Shown here: piece after piece, positions 5,774 through 11,121 of the stretch
How positions within the stretch are numbered: the first letter of the stretch is position 1
How the letters are laid out: each line of letters begins with the position of its first letter
Assembly (NCBI GenBank): GCA_041687095.1
Contig: JAWLCQ010000099.1
Location: 1 to 16,694, forward strand
DNA length: 16,694 nt
Origin: JAWLCQ01 sp041687095
Lineage (GTDB): Bacteria > Planctomycetota > Phycisphaerae > SM23-33
Direction of reading: 5' to 3'
Position numbers and translations under genes: made by a program
Notes under the pieces: generated by a model
What the model was told of the DNA's origin: nothing
What the model saw: only the letters and a program-made list of their open reading frames with translations
Database searches by the model: none

Positions 5774-5821
5774 CCCCCCTCGCCTGTCGCTGCGCGACAT
5801 CCTCTCCCCGGGGGGAGAGGG
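5774..5821 (+). repeat. Double-hairpin module TGTCGCTGCGCGACA plus G/C hairpin, copy 1
   Basis: The 15-base palindrome TGTCGCTGCGCGACA (5785-5799) is followed directly by a second hairpin, CCTCTCCCC paired with GGGGGAGAGG (5801-5820). A second copy of the same two-part module is at 9052-9100. Confidence 0.8.
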
Positions 5822-5843
5822 GTGGAGCCGGCCGCGCGGGGCC

Positions 5844-5997
5844 GGTTGGCTTTGTTCCGCACGATGGGTTCGTTCCGCACAGTCGGTTTGTTTCGCACGG
5901 TGCGGTTGGCTTCGTTCCGCAGGGTGCGGTTGGGTTCGTTCCGCAGGGTGCGTTTGGGTTCGTTTCGCACGATGGGTTCGTTCCGCACGGTGCGGGG
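5844..5997 (+). repeat. Tandem array of about seven 18-24-nt units (GGGTTCGTTCCGCACGGTGC type)
   Basis: Successive units read, with small changes, GGGTTCGTTCCGCACGGTGC. Variation lies at TTCC/TTTC, CACGG/CAGGG and an optional GGTT spacer. On the minus strand the same bases would encode RNEPNRTL-type strings, so frames across the block look protein-like but are products of the repeat. There are no unique spacers, so it is not CRISPR. It ends 20 bases from the stop of the lipoprotein gene. Confidence 0.85.
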
Positions 5998-6018
5998 CAG
6001 TCTTGGGCGGGCGGATCG

Positions 6019-6546
6019 CTACTCGTCTGCGGTTGGGGCGGCGGCGAGGCTGGCGCGGGTCTTGGCGAGGGCGGATTGGAGTTCGTCGGGCGTCAGGGTC
6101 GTCACCTCCGCACCGACGAGCAGGACCAGGTGCTTGCCGCCGTAGCGCGGCTGGTCGTCGTACGCCAGGACGCTCTGGCCGGGGGAGTGCATGGACTGCC
6201 CCGCGACGTACTGCAGCGGACGGCCGTCGGGGGTGAGGATGTCCTCCCGCGTCGCCAGGTCCACCTTCTCGACGAGGTCCTGCAGGGAGGGGGGGAACTT
6301 GCTGTTGCGGTCGACGGCGTAGACGGTGAGGTAGGTGCTGAGGGTGCGGAGGCGTTGGGCGTCGACGGTGGCGTTGGCCTTGTCCTTGGAGGCCAGGAGC
6401 GTCTCGACGTAGCCCTGGGGCTTGTCGGCGGCGGTGGGGGCGGGGGGGGCGTCGGTGTCGTCGCAGCCGCCCAGGGGCAGCAGGGCGGACAGGAGCACGG
6501 CGGCGAGGGCGGGGAGGGTGCGGTGTGAAGGGATCGTACGCGTCAT
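6019..6546 (-). CDS. Lipoprotein with a pseudopilin-like C-terminal domain
   Basis: The start at 6546 is set by AAAGGAG lying 6 bases upstream; a longer start at 6573 would bury that site. The 175-residue product begins with a lipoprotein signal peptide ending in the lipobox PLGGC, with Cys28 as the predicted lipidated residue, and then an Ala/Pro linker. Residues ~55-165 (LRTLSTYLTVYAVD, FPPSLQDLV, GRPLQYVAGQ, GGKHLVLLVG, TPDELQSALA) have the layout of the soluble domain of planctomycete type II pseudopilin/DUF1559-like proteins, but no N-terminal pilin helix. It is probably anchored in a membrane facing the periplasm; function unknown. It lies 75 bases downstream of two overlapping small genes and may share their transcript. 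Confidence 0.8.
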   Translation of the reverse strand: MTRTIPSHRTLPALAAVLLSALLPLGGCDDTDAPPAPTAADKPQGYVETLLASKDKANATVDAQRLRTLSTYLTVYAVDRNSKFPPSLQDLVEKVDLATREDILTPDGRPLQYVAGQSMHSPGQSVLAYDDQPRYGGKHLVLLVGAEVTTLTPDELQSALAKTRASLAAAPTADE

Positions 6547-6621
6547 GGAGGGCTCCTTTGCTGTCCGATTCACCAGAGCATGCAGCGATCCGCGGCGAGG
6601 GGCAAGCGGAAAAGGACTGGG

Positions 6622-6828
6622 TCAGCCTCGCCCGGGCAGCAGGCGGAGGAGGGCCTGCTGGGCGGACTCGAAGTCGGCGGCGAGGGCGTCGGCGGCGCGG
6701 CGGTCGAGGCCGTGACGGAGCAGTTCGTCGCGGAAGGCGCGGCGGGCGCGTTGGATGGCGACGTGCACCTTCACGTAGCCCAGCCCCGCGTTCCAGGCGA
6801 GTTTGGCGGCCGAGCGGGGGCGGATCAT
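6622..6828 (-). CDS. Small protein of unknown function (68 aa), translationally coupled
   Basis: The ATG (6828) overlaps the TGA of the preceding gene in an ATGA (6825-6828), the usual sign of coupling. The product is basic and helical: KLAWNAGLGYVKVHVAIQRA, then RDELLRHGLDRRAADALAAD, ending in LLRLLPGRG. No signal peptide or membrane segment is seen. I do not recognise the family. Coupling suggests it works with, or in fixed ratio to, the 87-residue protein upstream. Confidence 0.65.
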   Translation of the reverse strand: MIRPRSAAKLAWNAGLGYVKVHVAIQRARRAFRDELLRHGLDRRAADALAADFESAQQALLRLLPGRG

Positions 6829-7088
6829 TCCTTCACGCCCTTGGCGGCGGCGGCGAGGTTGGCGAAGGTCCGCACGTAGTCCCGCGTCATCTCCAGGGCC
6901 GACGCGTCGGGCACGCCGCCGGTCTTGAGTTCGCGGTAGAAGGCGGCGGCGGCCTTGCCCATGGCGCGCCCGGTGTCCTCGGAGAACACGCTGCCGACGA
7001 GCCCCTTGACCAGTTCGGGCAGCTTGTCGATGGCGAGGGTGAGGAGGGTCTCGATCGTCTGAGGGTCGGGCATGCGGGTGTCGGGCAT
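6825..7088 (-). CDS. Small protein of unknown function (87 aa), first gene of a minus-strand operon
   Basis: The start at 7088 follows GGGAGG at 8 bases. A promoter is visible about 35 bases further upstream. The product (MPDTRMPDPQTIETLLTLAI at its start, then LVKGLVGSVFSEDTGRAMGK, and RDYVRTFANLAAAAKG near the end) looks like an all-helical soluble protein with amphipathic helices. No family is recognised. It overlaps the next gene by 4 bases. Confidence 0.65.
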   Translation of the reverse strand: MPDTRMPDPQTIETLLTLAIDKLPELVKGLVGSVFSEDTGRAMGKAAAAFYRELKTGGVPDASALEMTRDYVRTFANLAAAAKGVKE

Positions 7089-7122
7089 CGTGGCGGCCTC
7101 CCGGGTCAGTGGATCTCCCGGA

Positions 7123-7151
7123 ATTATGCCGAATCCCCCGGGGGGAATCAA
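7123..7151 (-). promoter_or_regulatory. sigma70-like promoter for the minus-strand operon
   Basis: On the minus strand, TTGATT (7146-7151) and CATAAT (7123-7128) are separated by exactly 17 bases. The spacer is a near-palindrome of GATTCC...GGATTC type around a C6/G5 run (7131-7149), which could be an operator. The MITE-like element begins its flanking repeat 8 bases upstream of the -35. Confidence 0.6.
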
Positions 7152-7170
7152 CCGGGGCGGTTCCCGATTC

Positions 7171-7376
7171 AGGGCCATTGCATCTCCGCGTTTCCGTGGC
7201 ATGGGCGTCTCGCCCATGGGTCCCACGGCAGGAAAGCCCGTGGCCTTCGGCGGAGAGACCCCCGTGGATGGGGAGCGGTTGGGCTCGCGGCGAGGCCGTT
7301 CTCACCTCTCCGCAGGGGCGAGACGCCCCTGCGACCCACGGGCGAGACGCCCGTGCCACGGAGATGCGAGGGCCCT
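7171..7376. mobile_element. MITE-like palindromic element, copy 1 (206 bp) with 12-bp flanking direct repeats
   Basis: The ends are inverted repeats: AGGGCCATTGCATCTCCG on the left, and AGGGCCCTCGCATCTCCG read inward from the right (two mismatches). The flanks are perfect 12-bp direct repeats GGTTCCCGATTC (7159-7170 and 7377-7388), as left by a target-site duplication. Inside are three smaller hairpins of the form CATGGGCG-TCT-CGCCCATG, GCAGGGGCGAGACGCCCCTG and CACGGGCGAGACGCCCGTG. There is no coding capacity. A second, inverted copy lies at 8463-8667. Confidence 0.8.
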
Positions 7377-7500
7377 GGTTCCCGATTCTGCGGACGGGCT
7401 TCTGTGGAAATGCGAACTGTTTGGCCGTGGGTGCGTCTAACGCTGAACCGCCCGCCTCGGGAGGCCCGCCCCCTCCGGGCGGAGGGCTTGGGAACGGTGC

Positions 7501-7528
7501 TTGACGCGCGGGATGGAAGGACTAGGAT
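7501..7528 (+). promoter_or_regulatory. sigma70-like promoter upstream of the EFR1 gene
   Basis: TTGACG (7501-7506) and TAGGAT (7523-7528) are 16 bases apart. The start of transcription would be near 7535, about 80 bases before the leader ORF. No other promoter of this quality lies between the MITE and the gene. Confidence 0.5.
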
Positions 7529-7614
7529 TGCAGTTGTCATAGACCCATCTGCCGCGGGGGCTCTTCGTGCAGGTGCATCGTGCGAACGCTCCCGCGGGGA
7601 AGGAGGCCGTGAGC

Positions 7615-7662
7615 ATGAGGACGTGGCGACAGATGCAGTTGATCCCCAACACGGAGGAGTGA
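7615..7662 (+). CDS. Short upstream ORF / leader peptide (15 aa) before the EFR1 gene
   Basis: ATG 7615 has a near-perfect ribosome site, AAGGAGG at 7600-7606, 8 bases upstream. It encodes MRTWRQMQLIPNTEE and stops at 7660-7662, only 3 bases before the GTG of the next gene. Its last codons contain that gene's own ribosome site (GGAGGAG, 7653-7659). Ribosomes finishing the leader would therefore cover or release the downstream start, suggesting coupling or translational control. There is no run of one amino acid as in classical attenuators. Confidence 0.45.
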   Translation: MRTWRQMQLIPNTEE

Positions 7663-7665
7663 GCG

Positions 7666-8457
7666 GTGAGCACGATTCTCTACTGGTTCTCCGGGACGGG
7701 CAACTCGCTGCACCTGGGGCGGCGGATCGCCCAGCGGCTGGGCGAGGCGGAACTGGTCCCCATCGCCCGGGCGCTGCAGGACGAGGCCCCCCCGCGGCTG
7801 GCGGAGCGCGTGGGGCTGATCTTTCCCGTGTACGCCTGGGGCCCGCCCCGGGCCGTCGAACGCTTCATCGCCCGCCTGCCCGCCGGGGGCGAGGCGTACC
7901 TCTTCGCCGCGTTTACCTACGCGGGCTCGGCCGGGTCGGCGGCGAAGGTGACGCGGAGGCTCCTCCTCCGGGGCGGGCTGGACCTGGCGGCCGCGTGGGG
8001 GGTGCGGATGGTCGAGAACTACCCGCCCATGGGCGGGGCGCCCGCGCCCGAGAAGCAGCAGCGGATCTGCGCGGAAGCCGAACCGCGGATCGACGCCGTC
8101 GTCGAGGAGATCGCCGCCTTCCCCCGCGGGCACTACCACGCGGGCAGCGCGTTCTTCAACCTGGCGGGCCCGACGATCCACCGGCTGTTCCTCACCCGCG
8201 TCGCCACCGCCGACCGCAAGTTCCACGCCGACGACTCCTGCGTTCACTGCGGGCTGTGCGAGCGGGTGTGCCCGGTGGCGGACATCGAGCTGGTGGAGGG
8301 CAAGCCCCGCTGGAAGGGCCGCTGCGAGCAGTGCTACGCCTGCTTCCACTTCTGCCCGGCCCAGGCGATCCAGCGCGGACCCAAGACGAAGTCCCAGCCC
8401 CGCTACCACCACCCCTGCGTCAACGCCAACGACCTGATCGTCCGCGAGAACGCCTGA
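7666..8457 (+). CDS. EFR1-family flavodoxin/ferredoxin fusion protein
   Basis: The GTG start at 7666 has GGAGGAG 6 bases upstream. The 263-residue protein starts with a flavodoxin-like FMN phosphate loop (YWFSGTGNSLHLG) and an alpha/beta domain to about residue 170. Two [4Fe-4S] motifs follow, CVHCGLCERVCP near residue 192 and CEQCYACFHFCP near residue 220. This order is typical of EFR1-type ferrodoxins, cytoplasmic electron-transfer proteins whose partner is usually unknown. All eight cluster cysteines are present, and nothing is truncated. The stop codon is the insertion site of MITE copy 2: the last codon and TGA are part of its flanking direct repeat. It is separated from its neighbours by repeats, so it is probably transcribed alone. 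Confidence 0.93.
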   Translation: MSTILYWFSGTGNSLHLGRRIAQRLGEAELVPIARALQDEAPPRLAERVGLIFPVYAWGPPRAVERFIARLPAGGEAYLFAAFTYAGSAGSAAKVTRRLLLRGGLDLAAAWGVRMVENYPPMGGAPAPEKQQRICAEAEPRIDAVVEEIAAFPRGHYHAGSAFFNLAGPTIHRLFLTRVATADRKFHADDSCVHCGLCERVCPVADIELVEGKPRWKGRCEQCYACFHFCPAQAIQRGPKTKSQPRYHHPCVNANDLIVRENA

Positions 8458-8462
8458 CGGGC

Positions 8463-8667
8463 GGGCCATCGCCTCTCCGTGGCACGGGCGTCTCGCCCGT
8501 GTGTCGCAGGGGCGTCTCGCCCCTGCGGAGAGGTGAGAGGGGCTTCGTTACGAGCCCAACCATCCCCAATCCATGGGGCCTCTCCGGCGAACGCCACGGG
8601 CCCGATGCCCGTTGGACGCATGGGCGAGACGCCCATGCCACGGAAACGGGGAGATGCGATGGCCCTG
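8463..8667. mobile_element. MITE-like palindromic element, copy 2 (~205 bp, inverted relative to copy 1)
   Basis: Its reverse complement follows copy 1 end to end, with the same terminal repeats (GGGCCATCGC at the left; the right end read inward is CAGGGCCATCGCATCTCC) and the same three internal hairpins. The middle ~60 bases have diverged. The flanks are direct repeats of CGCCTGACGGGC (8451-8462 and 8668-8679), extending to 14 bases if the ambiguous GG is counted. The left flank contains the stop codon of the EFR1 gene. Confidence 0.8.
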
Positions 8668-8681
8668 CGCCTGACGGGCGG

Positions 8682-9292
8682 TTCGGTGCGGCGGGGTTGG
8701 GACCCCGCTCCCCTCGCCGGTGGCCGGGCTTCGCGTGGTTGCTCCCGGCTCTACCAAGGCTCCGCCGCGGCAGGCCGCTTCGCTCCGCAAGCGGCACCCG
8801 CAGGTGGAGTGCGGTTGCTCTCGAAATGGCGACCGTGTGCCGGCGGACGGCCCCCTCACCCCCGGCTGCGCCGGGACCTTCCCATCGGGACCAGCTCCCC
8901 GGCGGGGAGAGGGGGTTTCATCCGCGGCGCCCGACCGCGCAATCCGCGGTGCCCGACTCACCCGCCTGGTCGGGGAGCGCCGTCCCACGGGGCAGACAGC
9001 GCCCCGTGGGCATTGGTCGATGCGAGATCGGGGCTCTGTGGTGTTCGAGGCGCCCCCTCATCTGTCGCTGCGCGACATCTTCCCCCCCGGGGGGGAAGGG
9101 TTGAGGCCTCCCCCCGAGGGGGGAAGGGTTGGGGCCTCCCCCGAGGGGAGCTTGTCCCGTGGGGACTCGCCCCGTTGGGGAAGGGTTTTTCGCCCCTGGG
9201 GGGCGAGAGGGGGAACTGCCTCACGGCCGGGCCGCATCACGGCCGGGCTGGTTTGATCTTTCGCGCCCGGATAGTATGGGAGCGTCAACGAT
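8682..9292. other. Gene-free, repeat-rich stretch between the MITE copy and the ThuA gene
   Basis: No convincing gene on either strand. Visible structure: a 22-base tandem pair (ATCCGCGGCGCCCGAC at 8920 and ATCCGCGGTGCCCGAC at 8942), a 10-bp perfect stem CCCACGGGGC (8984-8993 with 9001-9010), the double-hairpin module at 9052-9100, repeated G/C hairpins of GGCCTCCCCCCGAGGGGGG type (about 9105-9146), and TCACGGCCGGGC twice (9221-9232, 9237-9248). A -10-like TAGTAT (9272-9277) lies before the ThuA gene, without a well-spaced -35. Confidence 0.6.
9052..9100 (+). repeat. Double-hairpin module TGTCGCTGCGCGACA plus G/C hairpin, copy 2
   Basis: The same 15-base palindrome as at 5785 occurs at 9063-9077, again preceded by CCCCCTC and followed by a hairpin, here CTTCCCCCCC paired with GGGGGGGAAG (9079-9098). 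The sequence of the second hairpin differs from copy 1 but pairing is kept. Confidence 0.8.
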
Positions 9293-9306
9293 AGGAGCCC
9301 CTGAAC

Positions 9307-10314
9307 ATGTCACAGACCCTGCATTCCGCGGTCGTTGTGCTGGTTGCTCTGCTGGCCTGCCGCCTGCCCGCCCTCGCTGCCGAGCCCGCGTCGGCACCGG
9401 CGGATGGTGCCGCCCGCATGCCTCCGACGCTGGGGTCGGGCAAGAAGCCCCCCGTCGTCCCCCCGGTCCCCGACGAGCACCTCGCCCGCATGCGCGCAGC
9501 CGTCGAGTCGCTGAACCTCCCCCGCCGGGCGGGCGAGCCCCGCAATGTGCTGGTGTTCTCCCGCTGCCGGGGGTGGTGGCACTACAGCATCCCCTACGGG
9601 ATCGAGGCGATGCGGATGCTGGCCAGGGCGACGGGGGCGTTGGAGATCACCGTCTCCGACGATCCCGCGATCTTCACCCCCGAGGGCCTCGCCGACTTCG
9701 ACGCCATCGTCTTCAACAACGCCGTCGGGGAGGTCTTCCTCCCCGATCTGCCCGGGGGCTCCGAGGACGCGCTCCCTGCCAACCCCGCCAAGCTGACGGG
9801 CGCCCTCCGCCTGGACGCGGAACGGAAGGCGGCGCTGCTGGCGTGGGTCCGGGGCGGGGGAGGGCTGGTGCTGCTCCACGGGGCCGCCTACCTGTTCCCG
9901 AGGTGGAAGGAGTTTCCCGCACTGCTCGGTGCGGCGCCCGACGGGCACCCGTGGTATCACTCCGTCCGCGTCCGCGTCGACGCCCCGGACGACCCGCTCA
10001 ACCGCGGTGTGCCCCCCGAGGGGCTGACGCTGACCGACGAGGTCTACCAGTTCCGGTCGCCCTACTCCCGCAAGGACCTCCGCGTGTTGCTCTCGCTCGA
10101 TCCCGCCAGCGTGGACCTCACCGCCAAGGGCGTCAGCCGCACCGACGGAGACTTCGCCCTGGCGTGGGTGAGGAGGGAGGGTGAGGGACGGGTGTTCTAC
10201 TCCGCTCTGGGGCACCACCTGGATCTCTTCTGGACTCGGGCTGTGCTGAGGCACTGGTACAACGGGATCGTCTGGGCGGGGGGAACCGAGCGCGAACCCT
10301 CGCAAAGGAAGTAG
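9307..10314 (+). CDS. Exported ThuA-domain protein
   Basis: ATG 9307 follows AGGAG at 9 bases. The 335-residue product has a signal peptide (hydrophobic VVVLVALLACRLPALA, cleavage about residue 24) and a low-complexity linker to about residue 60. A ThuA-like, class-I-glutamine-amidotransferase fold follows: RNVLVFSRCRGWWHYSIPYG, DFDAIVFNNAVGE, an AWVRGGGGLVLLHGAAY turn, HPWYHSV and GRVFYSALGHH near the end. ThuA domains are common in exported planctomycete proteins thought to act in sugar or glycoside turnover; the substrate here is unknown. It is complete. It converges on the cupin gene with a shared hairpin between them. Confidence 0.88.
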   Translation: MSQTLHSAVVVLVALLACRLPALAAEPASAPADGAARMPPTLGSGKKPPVVPPVPDEHLARMRAAVESLNLPRRAGEPRNVLVFSRCRGWWHYSIPYGIEAMRMLARATGALEITVSDDPAIFTPEGLADFDAIVFNNAVGEVFLPDLPGGSEDALPANPAKLTGALRLDAERKAALLAWVRGGGGLVLLHGAAYLFPRWKEFPALLGAAPDGHPWYHSVRVRVDAPDDPLNRGVPPEGLTLTDEVYQFRSPYSRKDLRVLLSLDPASVDLTAKGVSRTDGDFALAWVRREGEGRVFYSALGHHLDLFWTRAVLRHWYNGIVWAGGTEREPSQRK

Positions 10315-10385
10315 CGGGGATGCAGGGGATGCACGGGATGGGAGGGAATCAGCTCTGATCCCTTGCATCCCCTGCATCGCCGCTA
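10312..10385. terminator. Bidirectional hairpin spanning both stop codons of two convergent genes
   Basis: A 28-base arm (10312-10339) pairs with 10358-10385 with two mismatches around an 18-base loop. The arm starts TAGCGG and ends in GGGAT; the outermost bases on each side are the TAG stop codons of the ThuA gene and of the opposing cupin gene. Position and strength suit a terminator for both directions, though there is no T-run. Repeated GGGATGCA-type words within the arm suggest a repeat origin. Confidence 0.7.
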
Positions 10386-10886
10386 CCGTGTGAGCTGTTC
10401 AATGATCTCCGCGTGCTGAGGGAACCGGGCGAGGAGGGCGGGGCGGTCGGCCATCTCGAAGTCGGCGAAGTCGAACCCCGGGGCCACCGTCGTCCCCAGC
10501 AGCGCCCACCGCCCCCCGTCGCGCAGGCGCGTGCCCTGCCACACGTCCCGCGGGATCACGAGCTGCGGCACATGGCCGTTGAGCAGGTCGGGTCCCAGGA
10601 CCGTGTCAACCCGCGTCCCGTCCGGGCGGATCTGGACCGTCGTCACCGGATCGCCCGCGTAGAAGTGGTACAGCTCATCGCTCCGCAGGCGATGGAAGGC
10701 CGAGAAGTTGCCCTCCGTCAGCAGAAAGTAGATCCCCGTCCCCGCCGACCGCTCCCCGCCATACCGGGCGTCGAGGGCGGAGGCAGCGAGCGTCTCGACG
10801 CTGCGGTACGTCTCGCGGTAGAACCCGCCCTCGGGATGCGGGGCGAGCTGCAGGTGGTCGATGATGCGCTGAATGTCGGAATCCAT
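10383..10886 (-). CDS. DUF985 / Cupin_5 family protein
   Basis: The start at 10886 gives MDSDIQRIIDHLQLAPHPEG with GGGAG upstream. Open frame further upstream runs through a hairpin repeat and is ignored. The 167-residue product has the family marks HPEGGFYRETYRS, TGIYFLLTEGNFSAFHRLRS, DELYHFYAGDP, an LGPDLLNGHVPQLVIP segment, WQGTRL and a C-terminal APGFDFADFEMADR. These form a single cupin barrel of the Cupin_5 type, whose biochemical role is generally not settled. Cytoplasmic and complete. It runs toward the ThuA gene and lies downstream of carB on the same strand, separated by ~235 bases with two strong hairpins, so co-transcription with carB is unlikely. Confidence 0.9.
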   Translation of the reverse strand: MDSDIQRIIDHLQLAPHPEGGFYRETYRSVETLAASALDARYGGERSAGTGIYFLLTEGNFSAFHRLRSDELYHFYAGDPVTTVQIRPDGTRVDTVLGPDLLNGHVPQLVIPRDVWQGTRLRDGGRWALLGTTVAPGFDFADFEMADRPALLARFPQHAEIIEQLTR

Positions 10887-10932
10887 GAGCGGTCTCCCAA
10901 AGCGAGGCAGTGTAGGGCAAACGCCATGGGAA

Positions 10933-10997
10933 CGCAAAGACCGCAAAGGGGAGAGAGTGTCGCTGCACGCACTCTCTTTCCCTTTGCGGTCTTCGCG
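10933..10997. repeat. Long hairpin (CGCAAAGACCGCAAAGGG type) upstream of the cupin gene
   Basis: Arms 10933-10959 and 10970-10997 pair over about 27 bp with one bulge and one mismatch around a 10-base loop. The outer part is CGCAAAGACCGCAAAGGG, the inner part GAGAGAGTG. It lies between the carB end and the cupin start. It could stop carB transcripts or fold in the cupin leader. Confidence 0.75.
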
Positions 10998-11054
10998 ATC
11001 GCTGCGGTGAACTCCGGATGGACTCCGAAACGTCAGGGGCCCTGACCACGTCGG

Positions 11055-11075
11055 GGGATGGCGGACCGCCATCCC
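11055..11075 (-). terminator. GGGATGGCGG hairpin after carB
   Basis: A 10-base arm GGGATGGCGG (11055-11064) and its complement (11066-11075) are separated by one base. It lies about 47 bases past the carB stop on the minus strand. Part of it (GCGGACCGCCATCCC) recurs at about 11098-11112. There is no T-run, so terminator function is only probable. Confidence 0.4.
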
Positions 11076-11121
11076 GCAAATCCCCGATCCGGAATCCGCG
11101 GACCGCCATCCCAGGTCCGCG

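Noticed and set aside
5844..5997. CRISPR array
   Set aside because: Units are directly abutting with small variation and no unique spacers; there are no cas genes.
7072..7440. Protein-like frames (GRDARAT, RASRPCVAGASRPC-type peptides) in the MITE copies
   Set aside because: They are translations of the GGGCGTCTCGCCC hairpins and appear in several frames on both strands.
6525..9104. Long plus-strand frame of over 850 codons
   Set aside because: It crosses two minus-strand genes, both MITE copies and the EFR1 gene in the wrong frame; low-complexity Arg/Gly/Pro content.
9185..9206. Rho-independent terminator
   Set aside because: The T-run comes before the G/C hairpin on the plus strand and would be an A-run on the minus strand, so it fits neither direction.
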